A stretch of DNA of 64,000 nt from Listeria rocourtiae FSL F6-920 (GCF_000525975.1 NZ_AODK01000037.1:1-64000), one strand, 5' to 3'; shown: positions 47,803 through 58,506, numbered from the stretch's first letter. A program made the numbers and translations. Notes: generated by a model from the letters alone, not told the origin.

Positions 47803-49715
47803 CCGCCCCAAAACTTTCGCATTACAAAAGTGACTGATACTGCAATTACATATGCATGGGACGAGGTCGACGGCGCTAACTATTATTTACTGTATATGAG
47901 TAATAGAACTGCGCCACGTGCTGTTTTTTCTAACGAAATAACAATCGAAGGATTGTCGTTCAGTACTGTATACACTGCTAGAGTATCAGCATTTAGGCGA
48001 GGACAAGAAGGGGCACAATCAGAAGAGCTAAGCCAGAAAACTTTATTACCTGCACCTACGATTTCGAGATTTTTGTATGGCGAGTCATATGTAAATGGCA
48101 CGTCAGTCAACTTACCGAGCGTAACGAATTGTAAACTTTATCGAAAGGGAGAGTCAACGGCGCTGTTAACAGGCACAATCACGTCGGGGGTACTTCGTAT
48201 ATATGTCTTAAATAACGTGAATATTGTTGCAGGGGCGCAGTATGATATACGAGCTATTGACGGAAATCCTAATCAAGCTACATCTGTACCCGGGATGGCA
48301 ACGACGATAACCGCAGAGCTGGCTAAGCTAGAACTTAACGCGGTAACATCAAGCGCGCGTATTGTTTCGGGTAAAACAGAGCCGAACGGTTTTGTGCGTC
48401 TGACAGTAGATAACGTAGCAAGGACAGTCCCGCAGGCAGACGCTGATGGTAATTTTTCAATCACCTCAAGCGCAATTAATGCTAATTCATTAATCAAAGT
48501 AGAAACAAAAGTCGGTTCCATATATCCAACACATGCCGCATTACGGGCTGATTCAGGATTAAACTCGATACCAACCGCACCTATTCGAAACCTTATGTCA
48601 ATTGAAAGTTTTACAACATTAAACGCGTGGACACTACAATCGGGCGCAGGCACAAGTCGTGTGATTGATACGGTGAACACAAAAGATACGCAAGCAATAA
48701 AACTGACTGCTGATAAGACAATTGCTTTTATGCGCAATACAACTACAAGTATTGCTATGGAAGAAGCTACTGCTTTGGAATGCTTGTTATTTGTACATGA
48801 TGTAACAACGCTTGATAAAGTCATTGTCTATCTTGCTAACGATACAGGTCTAGCAAACAACGTAAGTTTTACAATTAATAGTTATGAATTAACGTCAGGC
48901 TGGAACACTGTAGCGGTCGCACTATCAAGCGGAAAAGTTACAGGAGCATTCACAACAGCGCAGGCAGTAAAGGCGATGCAAGTTCGTGTCGAACCCAAGA
49001 CGGAGATGAAAGCGGAGGTATCCTTCGACTTGATTTCATCTGTTAAAGCCGATAAAGCCAATGTGTTGTTTGTGTTTGATGACGCTTGGGACGAGGCGGC
49101 GCTAGGAATTACAGCGCTAGAAAGTAAATCCCTACGCGCAAATATTAGTGTTGTGGAAGTTAACGAATCAGATGCGCGATTCATGACGAATGCAGAGCTA
49201 AAAGCGTTGAACCTAAAAGGGCATGATTTATTGAATCATACAAAAGAGCACCCGCACTTGGACACGCTTAGTAAAGCAGACCAGCGCGTTCAGTTTGACT
49301 CATGCAAAACGTACCTAACGACAAATAACTGGACGCGTGCGAACGATATCGTTATATACCCATACGGTGATTATAATGCTGATACGTTGAGCGCTTTAGC
49401 AGAGGGTAGCTACAAATTAGGTCGTCCATTAACGTCTGGAATCGAAATCACTAGCCCGAATAATAACTACCTTGTACGCACGTATAATTTGACGCCTGAC
49501 CGCACAATTGCACAAGCGAAAAATACTATCGATTATGCAATTGCGACAGGTGGGACGTTGCTGTTCTTGAATCATCGTTTAGGAACAACCGAACAAATGG
49601 CGGATACGATGTTCTGGCGCGCGACTGGTTTGAGCAATTAGCGGCATACGCGAAGCAAAAAGTAGATGAAGGAAAAGTGAATGTTATAACAGCGAGTGAG
49701 TGGCTTTTACAGTAA
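47797..49715 (+). CDS. Frameshift extension of the tail protein: FnIII/Ig-like domains plus NodB polysaccharide deacetylase
   Basis: In order: FnIII (47800-48050; NPPQNFRITKVTDTAITYAW), two Ig-like beta domains (to about 48560), a jelly-roll-like segment (about 48590-49050; WTLQSGAGTSRVIDT, SGWNTVAVALSSGK), and a NodB/CE4 domain. The last has catalytic/metal motif FDDAWD (Asp pair 49078-49083), HTKEHP (His codons 49237 and 49249) and YPYGDYN (about 49356). The frame ends at 49641 unless two bases of the GCGCGCG at 49617-49623 are removed, which restores WRDWFEQLAAYAKQKV to TAA 49713-49715. Fused to the tail tube, it could deacetylate wall polysaccharide. Confidence 0.82.
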
Positions 49716-49744
49716 TAAAAAAATATATTGGAGGAATTTTATAG

Positions 49745-50104
49745 ATGACAAGTTTTGAAATTAACGGTAAAGAGTACGAACTAAAACTGACGTTTGACAG
49801 TATCAACTATTTAAATAGCGGAGAGGGCGGCGCATTGGCTCTCGTCGGTAGCGTGTTCACGGGCGACCTTGAAACGTACGTCAAAATCGTTTATGCAGGC
49901 TTGAAGCACACAGGCGAAAATTTTACATATGAGGCAGTACAAAACGCAGTTGAGGCGCAAATTGAAGCGGAGAAACTAGACCTCGACAAAATTATCAAGG
50001 ACGGAAACGAAATTGTGTCGGGAAGTTTTTTCTACAAGAAGACAGTGAGCAAACTGTTGAAGAACGAGGCGGCAAAAGAGGCGATGGAGCAACTTCTCAA
50101 CTAG
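49745..50104 (+). CDS. Tail assembly chaperone, short form (gpG-like)
   Basis: The product is 119 residues. The start MTSFEINGKEYELKLTFDSINYLN is typical of Listeria phage chaperones following the tail tube gene. It keeps the tape measure soluble during tail assembly. A classical slippery heptamer lies near its 3' end (50026-50032). ATG follows GGAGGAA. Confidence 0.85.
   Translation: MTSFEINGKEYELKLTFDSINYLNSGEGGALALVGSVFTGDLETYVKIVYAGLKHTGENFTYEAVQNAVEAQIEAEKLDLDKIIKDGNEIVSGSFFYKKTVSKLLKNEAAKEAMEQLLN
50026..50032 (+). other. Predicted -1 frameshift heptamer T-TTT-TTC
   Basis: The zero-frame reading is AGT-TTT-TTC, so the heptamer fits X-XXY-YYZ exactly. A -1 shift enters a frame open to 50436 that includes LDVEEYYKRGWRYF and the T-domain. 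G and GT chaperones are made this way in lambda and many siphophages. The run is a T6, so its length should be verified given the indels elsewhere. Confidence 0.7.
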
Positions 50105-50436
50105 ACGTTGAGGAATATTACAAACGAGGGTGGCGCTATTTTAGAGCGTTGCCCGAAGCCATTCGACGCATGACGCCACGTGAGTTTTACATACTGCTTG
50201 AGGAAGAACAAGAGTTCAAACTCGACCAGCTCGAAATGCAAGCGTTGCAGGCGTTTATGAATGAAAAAGCTGCGCGAATTGAAAAGCTTAAATTGAAAGA
50301 CATATACGAACGACCAACCAATGCCCAATTAGTTGCGCCTCAAAAGACGGAAGATGAAATCCGAGAAGCGCAATTGAGACGGCAACGGGAAAATGACGCA
50401 TTATTAGGTCGAATTCAAGTCCATAAAAATACATAA
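50033..50436 (+). CDS. T-domain of tail assembly chaperone, made by -1 frameshift
   Basis: The frame is open from the heptamer to 50436 and lacks its own ribosome binding site (the only internal candidate is a TTG at 50149). The sequence has RYFRALPEAIRRMTPREFYILL and a charged helical C-terminus. The GT product would span 49745-50436 and bind the tape measure. Confidence 0.7.
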
Positions 50437-50453
50437 GGAAGGAGGAACTTTAC

Positions 50454-53400
50454 ATAGCGAATTATGATATTTTAGTGACGCTAGGTGGCGACATTACAGG
50501 TCTTTCGCGCTCATTAACTGCGGCACAGAAGGATATTAACGGACTTACAAATTCCATCAAGCAATCAACTAACTCGGTAAGTGCACAAGGAGCAAAGTTA
50601 GACCGCGTAGGCAAATCGATGATGAACGTTGGTTCTGTAATGACTGTAGCGTTTGGAGCGGCAAGCATCGGCATGGTAAAAGGTATCGGTGCCGCAGTAG
50701 GTGCCGCCGCAGAATTTGAAAGCGCTTGGGCAGGCGTTGAGAAAACCGTTGACGGTAATGCGTCACAATTAAAGTCGTTACAAAAAGAGTTACTTTCAGT
50801 TACAAAAGCAATGCCGCAATCGACAAAAGAAATATTTGGTGTGGCGGAAGCGGCAGGACAATTAGGTATTAAGCGTAGTAATATCGCTGGATTTACAAAA
50901 ACAATGCTTGACCTCGGAGTGGCTACTAATATGACCTCGGAAGAAGCGGCGACTGACCTCGCTCGTTTAGCGAATATTACACAGATGCCACAAAAGAATT
51001 TCGGAAGACTTGGTGCTACAATTGTAGCCCTCGGGAACCATTTTGCGACGACAGAGAAAGAAATAACATCTATGGGGCTAAGGTTAGCTGGGCAAGGTAA
51101 ACAGGTTGGGCTAAATGAGGCGCAAATCCTTGGACTGGCTACAGCGATGTCATCTGTAGGGATTGAAGCGGAAGCTGGCGGTACAGCGATGTCGATGGTT
51201 ATGAAAAAAATCGGCACGGCTGTTGATAATGGCGGCGACAAACTAAAAGGCTTTGCGGAATTAGCAGGTATGAGCGCTGGGGACTTCCAAAAAGCTTGGA
51301 AATCTGACGCGGCAAGCGCATTGGATGCGGTAATTCATGGGCTAGCTAAAAGTAGCAAGGAAGGCGAAAACTTAACAACGGTATTAAATCAGCTAGGTAT
51401 TAAAGGCATTCGTGAGTCTGATACGCTACTTAGACTTTCTGGTAACGCCGACCTTCTTACCAACGCGCTAAAAACGGCAAGTAATGGTTGGAAAGAAAAT
51501 ACAGCGCTACTTAATGAAGCTAATAAGCGATATGCAACGTTTGATTCGCAAGTCGGTATAACGAAAAAAGTAATGGCTGAATTTGGGCGGTCGATTGGGA
51601 CGCCGTTAAAAGATGTTATTGGTAAGTTGCTACAGGCGATAAATAAAGTTGTGATTGGTATAACGGGCTTTATTAACAAGTTTAACGAGGCTAGCCCAAC
51701 AATGGCTAAAATTGGTGCTGTTATTACGTTAGTTGTTACCGGACTCTTGATTTTAGGCACCGTAGTTGGTGCTGTTATGATGGCGTTCGGCTCATTTATT
51801 ACAACGATGTCAGCCGCGGGTATATCTTTAGTAGGTATAAAAGCCGCATTAGCATTTTTGATAAGTCCGGTAGCGTTGATTACTGCGGCAATAATAGCTC
51901 TCGGATTGGTATTCTACGCACTCTATAAAGACAACGAAAAGTTTAGAAATACTGTTAACGCAACAGGCGCGGCAATACGCACGGGCTTTTTAGCGTCTAT
52001 AAACGCTTTAAAAGTGGCGCTTCAAGCAACAGGCGCCTTTTTCGAACATATAGGCGTCGCAATAAAAGCAGGTTTCTTACGTGCTTTAGAAGATTCTAAC
52101 AACGCACTTTCAAAGTTCGTCAGTTTCTGTCAGCAAGTAGGCGCCGCACTTAAATCAGCGTTCGGCACGTCGATTGATTTTATTGTTTCGCTATTCAATA
52201 AGCTAAAAGAATCGCTAGGAGGCGCAACCTCTGGCGTTATTTCCGGCATTGTTACGCTACTTGAACGCATGGGTGGCGCTTTTGGCGTGCTCGGGGGCAT
52301 TGCAAGTATTGTTATCGGTGTGCTTTCGAAAGTCGCATTGGCATTTTTAGGGCTTACCGGCGGGCTAGGTTTAGCGGTTGCGTTGCTTATCAGTTTTGCC
52401 ACAGCGTGGGCGAAAACAGGTAAGTTTAACGCGGACGGCATCACGGAAGTATTCGACAATTTATCGGCTACTATCGACAAGGTTGCGGCTTATCTGATAT
52501 CGAACTTGCCGAAATTTATTGCGATTGGCACTGACTTGATTACTAAATTTATTGAAGGTATTACAAAGGCGATACCAAAAATTGTGGATACAATATCCTC
52601 GATTACCGATAAATTTTCAAGTACGTTATCATCAGTCCTACCGCAAATTATTACCTTAGGAACGAACTTACTTGTATCACTTATTAACGGATTAGTAAAA
52701 GCAATACCTAAGCTTACTGGCATAGTTATTAAAATTATTGAGACTTATGTGAGTACGATGTCTAAGCTTTTTCCTTTAATTTTAAATGCTGGGCTACAAA
52801 TTTTAACAACTTTAGTCGCAGGGATTACTCAAGCTTTGCCTGTAATTATAGAAGCCGCAGTGTCGATTTTAACCGCGTTACTCAACGGTGTTATTGCGGC
52901 GTTGCCAGTAATACTTGGTATTGGACTACAGATTATTACAATGCTAGTAGGCGCAATTATTAAAGCATTGCCAACGCTATTATTCGCTGGTATTACAATT
53001 ATTACGACTCTACTTGACGTTTTAGTTACGAATTTACCGATGATAATTGGCGCAGGTATTCAAATTTTAATGGCGTTAATAAGCGGTATAAATCAAATTT
53101 TACCACAACTAATAATGGCGACTATTCAACTAACTATGGCGCTATTAGGTGCGTTAATATCGGCGTTACCTAAGATTATCGACGCAGGAATTCAGCTTGT
53201 TATGGCGTTGATTTCGGGGTTAATTAAGATTTTACCGCAACTAATAAACGCTGCGATTAAGCTATTACTTGCAGTTGTTAAGGCTATAATTACGAATTTA
53301 CCGAAGATAATTGAGGCAGGCGTTAAGCTCGTACTAGCGTTGATTTCTGGCTTGCTCAAAATATTGCCTCAACTGATTAAGGCGGCAATTACTTTAGCGG

Positions 53401-54227
53401 TAGAGTTAATCAAGGCAATTATCAAGTTTGCACCGCAAATTTTAAGCGCAGGTGTGCAATTGATTTGGGCGTTAATAAAAGGGATTTTAAGTCTTATTGG
53501 ACAACTGATTATTGCTGGAGCTAAGCTTATGAGTCAACTGCTAACTAAAATTAAAAGCTTCGGTGCGCAGATGCTCGCAAAAGGCGCCGAGCTAATTATA
53601 AAACTAATAAGCGGCATATGGAGTAAAGCAGGCGAAGTCGCATCAAAAATCGGCGAAATTGGCGACAAGATGGTTGAGAAATTTAAAGGCTTTTTCGATG
53701 GCATGAAAAACGCAGGTAAATATGTAATTGACGGACTTGTTAACGGAATAAAAGATAAAGTAAACGCAGTTAAAGAGGCATGTCAAAATGTTGGCGATGC
53801 GATTACTAGTAAGATTAAAGGCGTGCTTGGCATCCACTCGCCTTCACGTGTTACTACAGCGTTAGGTGAGTTTATTTCGATTGGCTTAGCGAATGGAATT
53901 GTTGACAAGATTTCGGCGATTACAAAGGCAACTGACAGAATGACCGAAGCCGCAACGCCCGATGTACGTGCAATACAGACAGGACTTAATTCGAACATGA
54001 ACGGCAGTATTAGCGGAGCAGTGTCGGCATCAATTGACGCTAACACACCGTCGAACGCATGGCAAGACCGTTTAGGTGCCCGTATCGACGCACTGGGAGA
54101 CAGGCTCGACGGAATGATGGTTCAAATTGACGGTAAAACTGCAGGGCGTGTGATGGCACCGCACATCAGCGAACAAGAGGCGCAACAACAACGCCAGCAA
54201 TTCAAGGCGTTAGGCAAGCAATTTTAA
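50454..54227 (+). CDS. Tape measure protein; probable ATA start
   Basis: About 1257 residues. The N-terminal helical region (LSRSLTAAQKDINGLTNSIKQ) is followed by the PhageMin_Tail-like domain (residues about 100-290), several hydrophobic segments, a long array of repeats with LPKII/LPQLI and a Gly-Ala-Gly-Ile pattern (about 690-1060), and a C-terminal LGIHSPSRV motif common to tape measures. GTG 50475 has no binding site close by, whereas GGAGG at 50441-50445 is eight bases from ATA 50454, giving ANYDILVTLGGDITGL as N-terminus. Confidence 0.9.
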   Translation: MANYDILVTLGGDITGLSRSLTAAQKDINGLTNSIKQSTNSVSAQGAKLDRVGKSMMNVGSVMTVAFGAASIGMVKGIGAAVGAAAEFESAWAGVEKTVDGNASQLKSLQKELLSVTKAMPQSTKEIFGVAEAAGQLGIKRSNIAGFTKTMLDLGVATNMTSEEAATDLARLANITQMPQKNFGRLGATIVALGNHFATTEKEITSMGLRLAGQGKQVGLNEAQILGLATAMSSVGIEAEAGGTAMSMVMKKIGTAVDNGGDKLKGFAELAGMSAGDFQKAWKSDAASALDAVIHGLAKSSKEGENLTTVLNQLGIKGIRESDTLLRLSGNADLLTNALKTASNGWKENTALLNEANKRYATFDSQVGITKKVMAEFGRSIGTPLKDVIGKLLQAINKVVIGITGFINKFNEASPTMAKIGAVITLVVTGLLILGTVVGAVMMAFGSFITTMSAAGISLVGIKAALAFLISPVALITAAIIALGLVFYALYKDNEKFRNTVNATGAAIRTGFLASINALKVALQATGAFFEHIGVAIKAGFLRALEDSNNALSKFVSFCQQVGAALKSAFGTSIDFIVSLFNKLKESLGGATSGVISGIVTLLERMGGAFGVLGGIASIVIGVLSKVALAFLGLTGGLGLAVALLISFATAWAKTGKFNADGITEVFDNLSATIDKVAAYLISNLPKFIAIGTDLITKFIEGITKAIPKIVDTISSITDKFSSTLSSVLPQIITLGTNLLVSLINGLVKAIPKLTGIVIKIIETYVSTMSKLFPLILNAGLQILTTLVAGITQALPVIIEAAVSILTALLNGVIAALPVILGIGLQIITMLVGAIIKALPTLLFAGITIITTLLDVLVTNLPMIIGAGIQILMALISGINQILPQLIMATIQLTMALLGALISALPKIIDAGIQLVMALISGLIKILPQLINAAIKLLLAVVKAIITNLPKIIEAGVKLVLALISGLLKILPQLIKAAITLAVELIKAIIKFAPQILSAGVQLIWALIKGILSLIGQLIIAGAKLMSQLLTKIKSFGAQMLAKGAELIIKLISGIWSKAGEVASKIGEIGDKMVEKFKGFFDGMKNAGKYVIDGLVNGIKDKVNAVKEACQNVGDAITSKIKGVLGIHSPSRVTTALGEFISIGLANGIVDKISAITKATDRMTEAATPDVRAIQTGLNSNMNGSISGAVSASIDANTPSNAWQDRLGARIDALGDRLDGMMVQIDGKTAGRVMAPHISEQEAQQQRQQFKALGKQF

Positions 54228-54240
54228 GGAGGCGTTCACA

Positions 54241-54984
54241 ACGACATTAACAAGTTTTACATATAACGATAGAAATAGTTTAGACTTCGGCTTGGCGGTG
54301 CGGGAGCGTGCTCCTTATACTGCTGCCGAGCGCAACGTTGAGTTTATCGAAATTGCAGGGCGACATGGGACGCTCATGCGGGATCGCGGTACATTTAAAA
54401 ACGTACAAGAAGAGGTGCCTGTTTATTTATTTGCCGAAGACCGATGTCGCACGAATATTAGGCAAGAGGCAAATGAGCTATTTAGCTGGCTTAAGAGCGC
54501 GCAAGGCTGGTGCGAATTAACTTATTCGGACGACGCCCGTTACTTTATGCGTGCTACAGTATCGGCAGAGCTAAGCTTAAAAGAAGTGTTTTACTTGTTT
54601 TATGTGGGCGAGGGAGTCATTCCCTTTGTGCGTCAGCCTCAACGTTACGTACAAGACGGGCAACGTATTCGAACAATTACAAAGCAAGATACGGTTCTGA
54701 CAAATCCCGAACTTTTCGAAAGCCAGCCGAAAATAACCGTCTATGGTACGGGTGATATTACGTTATATGTTGGTAATAAAACCGTTGTCTTAAAAGGCAT
54801 TACCGACCCAATTACGCTCGATACTGAAATGGGAAACAGCTATACAACAGTGAACGGCGTCATTACGTCAGCTAATCATAAAGTTAGTAATGCGTTACCT
54901 AATTTAGGGCTCGGCGACACGCCATTCAATTGGATTGGCAACGTCACAAAAATTGAAGTTACGCCGAGGTGGTGGTCGATTTGA
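54241..54984 (+). CDS. Distal tail protein (Dit); probable ACG start
   Basis: About 247 residues. The sequence from ACG 54241 (TLTSFTYNDRNSLDFGLAV) is typical of the Dit N-terminus (Sipho_tail). AGGAGG ends eight bases before this ACG. The annotated-type start TTG 54292 has no binding site and would cut off the first strand. The C-terminal galectin-like part has FESQPKITVYGTGDITLYVG and MGNSYTTVNG. Dit forms the hub joining tube and baseplate. The stop overlaps the Tal start. Confidence 0.87.
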   Translation, partial: TTLTSFTYNDRNSLDFGLAVRERAPYTAAERNVEFIEIAGRHGTLMRDRGTFKNVQEEVPVYLFAEDRCRTNIRQEANELFSWLKSAQGWCELTYSDDARYFMRATVSAELSLKEVFYLFYVGEGVIPFVRQPQRYVQDGQRIRTITKQDTVLTNPELFESQPKITVYGTGDITLYVGNKTVVLKGITDPITLDTEMGNSYTTVNGVITSANHKVSNALPNLGLGDTPFNWIGNVTKIEVTPRWWSI

Positions 54985-57180
54985 GTTATCCGATTTTATA
55001 TGATGCTGGCGACGCCGAGCTAAGAAAAGGCATTGTGCCTTCACATAACGGTATAGGTCGATTAGTCAATATTGTATCACCAGTCGTCACGGAGGAAAAA
55101 CAAGGCGCATTTAAGTTTGAATTCATTTACCAGGCGCCTAACAGTTTCGACGACGATTACGCAATACAACGCCCGTTATTCGATGCAATTGTAAAAGACA
55201 ACGTCGTCAAGGCGAAGGCAAACGACTATGACGGCGACCGGTTGTTTCGCATTGATACAGTTGAGTTCGACACTATTAGCGAAGATAAATATGTTACTGC
55301 GGTTGCGCTTGCACAAGCTGACCTTTTTTCTAATGCGATTGTGAGCGTCGATTTAAAAGGCGTCACACCTACAGGCGCAGTCAATGCGTTGTTAGCTAAC
55401 GCGGTCACACCGACTAAATTCACGGCGTGGACAGACATTACAACGACTGCGAACTACAAGCAAGAGTATATTAACGTATTGTCAGGCATTGCTGGCGAAG
55501 AAGGTTCGGTTATTGATAAATGGCGCACTGACCTCGAATGGGACAACTTCATAATTCGCATGCACAAGGCGCGCGGTGCCAATCGGGGCGTACGTATTGC
55601 TTATCGAAAAAATCTCACAGGGCTTACGGCAACAACAACGGGCGATGTCACAACGCGCATTATTCCGTTTGCACAACTCGATAATGGCGACGGTACAACA
55701 CGTAAAATAAACTTGCCCGAAGTCGTCGTTGATGCGCCAAACGTGGCGGACTTTTATCAACCGCTTGCCTTGCCGGTCGACTTTTCGCAAGACATGACCG
55801 ACGCAGGTTATACATCTGTTGCGCAATTACGGACGCTAGCACAGGCGTGGTTTGAGCGTACAGGTAATAACACGCCGAAAGTCAACTTTACAATTAACTT
55901 TGTGCAGTTATCGAAAACGGAAGACTACAAAGAGTTCGCTATGCTGGAACATGTTGCGCTGTTTGATACGGTGCAGGTATGGCACGAAAAATACGGCATT
56001 GAAATAGAGGCAAAAGTCAGTAAGTATACATACGATCCCGTCGCTGAAATGTACATAGAAATTGAATTAGGCGATGCAAGGTATTCGTTGCAAAGTAAAG
56101 CGGTCAATGACGCACAAATACAAGCGCAATTAACCGAGCAAATGACAGGTATTCACGATTTTATCGCGCTTGCTATCGACCATGCAACGAATTTAATTAC
56201 AGGAAATGACGGCGGTTATGTTGTGCTTTATCCGCCACGAAATCCTGCCGAAATCTTTATCATGGACACGGACGACGTCAACACGGCGAAGCAAGTATTG
56301 CGTATGAATAAATCAGGCATCGGCTTTAGCTCAACAGGAGTCAACGGTCAGTATCGCTCTGCATGGACGTTAGATGGACGCTTTAACGCCGACTTTATTA
56401 CTGCTGGAACGCTTCAAGCTATCGACATTAAAGGCGTAAATATCACAGGTTCGACTATTCAGGCAGACTCTTTTGTGTCTAGCTTTATGCCGCCGCTGCC
56501 CGCACCGCAGTACGAGGAAAGTTTGCGAATGGGCGGAGGCGCAGGCTTTTACTTAACCGCTAAGCGTCGTAATTATAACTTTCCTGCTATGCAATTCCGC
56601 ATGAATACAAGCGGCGACCTCGGCATTGCGATTGAGGCGCTTAATGAAAATACTGGCACAGTTAACCCCGATAAAGTTGTGCGCATTTCGCCGTGGGCTG
56701 GCGTTGAAACGCCGTTTATTCAGTCGATTGGCTGGTGTTCCATCGGCGCCGACCCTACAGGTAAAACCGCCAGCATCGATAGATTTACATGGGATACTGC
56801 AACGCTTAAATATGTGCCGCATGTTGCCGCCGCTTTTCAACAAGGAAGCTCGGCACTAATTAAGCAGGATATTGAGAAGTTCGAGGAATCGCGTATGGCA
56901 GAGAAATATAGCGCAACGGAAATGATACGCACAATAGAAGTGTTCAGCTATCGTTTGAAGCAACATATTGAGCAATCGAGCTTTGAAAAAACGCTAGGAT
57001 TCATCGCCGAAACATTGCCGCCGGAGCTACGCGCCGATGACATGCAGGCAGTTGATTTGTATAAAACGTGTATGTGGCTATGGCAATATGCGCGCGAAAA
57101 TGAGGAAGAAAAGATCGCACTTGAAAAAAAGGGTGAGCGAACTGGAAGACCTGGTTTACTCACTCATAGAAAGGGGTTAA
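54981..57180 (+). CDS. Tail-associated protein (Tal, prophage endopeptidase-like); frame broken at an A7 run
   Basis: The start is TTG 54981 with GAGGTGG eight bases upstream; it overlaps the Dit stop. The first 400 residues match the Tal/gp18-like baseplate domain (PILYDAGDAELRKGIV; YKEFAMLEHVALFDTVQVWHEKY). A collagen-free beta region and a helical C-terminus follow. An extra A at 57124-57130 fuses it to the next gene; six As restore LEKRVSELEDLVYSLIERG and the stop at 57178-57180. Repaired length is about 732 residues. Confidence 0.85.
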
Positions 57181-57182
57181 AA

Positions 57183-58490
57183 ATGGCTTTACGAAATATT
57201 CCCATCACTGTCGACCTAAACCGCACCGTACGCTCGAATCAAGAGTTATGGGGTCGTGTAGGTGACAACATGCTTTTGACGCTAAATGTGAACGTAATTG
57301 ATACATCGAACAGTATAAATAAAGTAGTCGACCTGACGGGACTAAAATTATACTTTACTTTAGTATATCCCGACGGCACTTACTTCCGTGACAGCTTAGG
57401 CGTCGTAAATCGCAATGATAAAGAAGGCACATTCGATTATACACTTGCCACTAATTGTTTTGCACAGGCAGGCGAGTTCGAGTGCCATTTTCGCATCGAA
57501 CAAGGGACTACGACTGTCTTACGTTCAGGCACGCGCGACTTTACGTTGACAGTTGACGCCGACCCGTTGCAGGGAAACATCGAAATGGACAACTTTGCAA
57601 GCGACATCGACCAGCTCAATGCGGACATTCAAGCGGCAATTGCAGAATCGCAAGCACAATTAAATGACGCGCTTGAAGACCTCGCTGTTGCATCGACAAA
57701 TGTTGACGCGGCAGTCGTGAAGGCAAACGAAGTCATTGCGGCAATTAACGCAAATCAAGTCGTCAAAACTGCCGATACCGCTAACTGGCAAAAGGCGAAA
57801 ATAACGGCTGACACAGGAGCCGCAAAAGCGCCACCTGACGTCACTACCTTAGCCGAAATTATAGAGCAAGGAAGTTTCTACATGAACTCGACGGCTGTAG
57901 CGAAGTTGACTGACGCTCCGGTCGTAGGTACAGGCGCTTTCAGGCTTGAAAATTATAAGCTTGTGACTGGTACAGCAATCGAGCAACATGCGCGTTATTT
58001 TAGCCCAAGCAACGCCGCCGCTAACCGCCACTTTTTCCGTTATGTAGGCGCAACAGCAAGTCCGTGGCGCGAGTACGAAAATACCGTCGGTTCGCAAGCG
58101 AAGGCGGACGCGGCTCAAGCGGCTGCTATTACTTATACTGGTACTGCATTGAATGCTTTCGCACCTTATGTGCAATTATTCAAGGGAGCCGCGTACTTTC
58201 TTGATACGAATACATATACATTCCCATCGGAAGCATTGAAGATAGGACTATACATTGATGTGTCGCGGTATACGCCTGGTACTGGCGCATTAGATTACGG
58301 TTTCCGAACAATATTTATTCCTCGTGAGACGTTAGTTGAAAATAGCGGTAAGGCTATATGGGAAAGCATGGTAGGCACGGACGGAGCAAAGAAAATATTC
58401 TATGGAACATCTGCTTCGATTAGAGGGCACGCAGACAACGGCGCTAGTCCTAACAACGGCTGGTGTATTAGGCGCATAGGATACAGATAA
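57183..58490 (+). CDS. BppU-like upper baseplate / receptor-binding protein
   Basis: 435 residues from ATG 57183, with AAAGGGG upstream. The N-terminus (ALRNIPITVDLNRTVRSNQELWGRVGDN and GLKLYFTLVYPDGTYFRDSLGV) matches the BppU N-domain of lactococcal and listerial baseplates. A coiled coil (DIDQLNADIQAAIAESQAQL) leads to a C-terminal beta domain (TGAFRLENYKLVTGT; HFFRYVGATASPWREYE) likely to bind wall carbohydrate. In the raw sequence it is fused to Tal by the indel at 57124. Confidence 0.82.
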   Translation: MALRNIPITVDLNRTVRSNQELWGRVGDNMLLTLNVNVIDTSNSINKVVDLTGLKLYFTLVYPDGTYFRDSLGVVNRNDKEGTFDYTLATNCFAQAGEFECHFRIEQGTTTVLRSGTRDFTLTVDADPLQGNIEMDNFASDIDQLNADIQAAIAESQAQLNDALEDLAVASTNVDAAVVKANEVIAAINANQVVKTADTANWQKAKITADTGAAKAPPDVTTLAEIIEQGSFYMNSTAVAKLTDAPVVGTGAFRLENYKLVTGTAIEQHARYFSPSNAAANRHFFRYVGATASPWREYENTVGSQAKADAAQAAAITYTGTALNAFAPYVQLFKGAAYFLDTNTYTFPSEALKIGLYIDVSRYTPGTGALDYGFRTIFIPRETLVENSGKAIWESMVGTDGAKKIFYGTSASIRGHADNGASPNNGWCIRRIGYR

Positions 58491-58506
58491 GGGGAGGAGA
58501 AGCAGA

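Noticed and set aside
48273-48824. Minus-strand frame opposite the tail extension
   Set aside because: Val/Ser/Ala-rich antisense shadow; the plus strand has coherent domains.
50462-51241. Long minus-strand frame opposite the tape measure
   Set aside because: Low-complexity antisense reading of a biased gene, with no ribosome binding site and no recognisable protein features.
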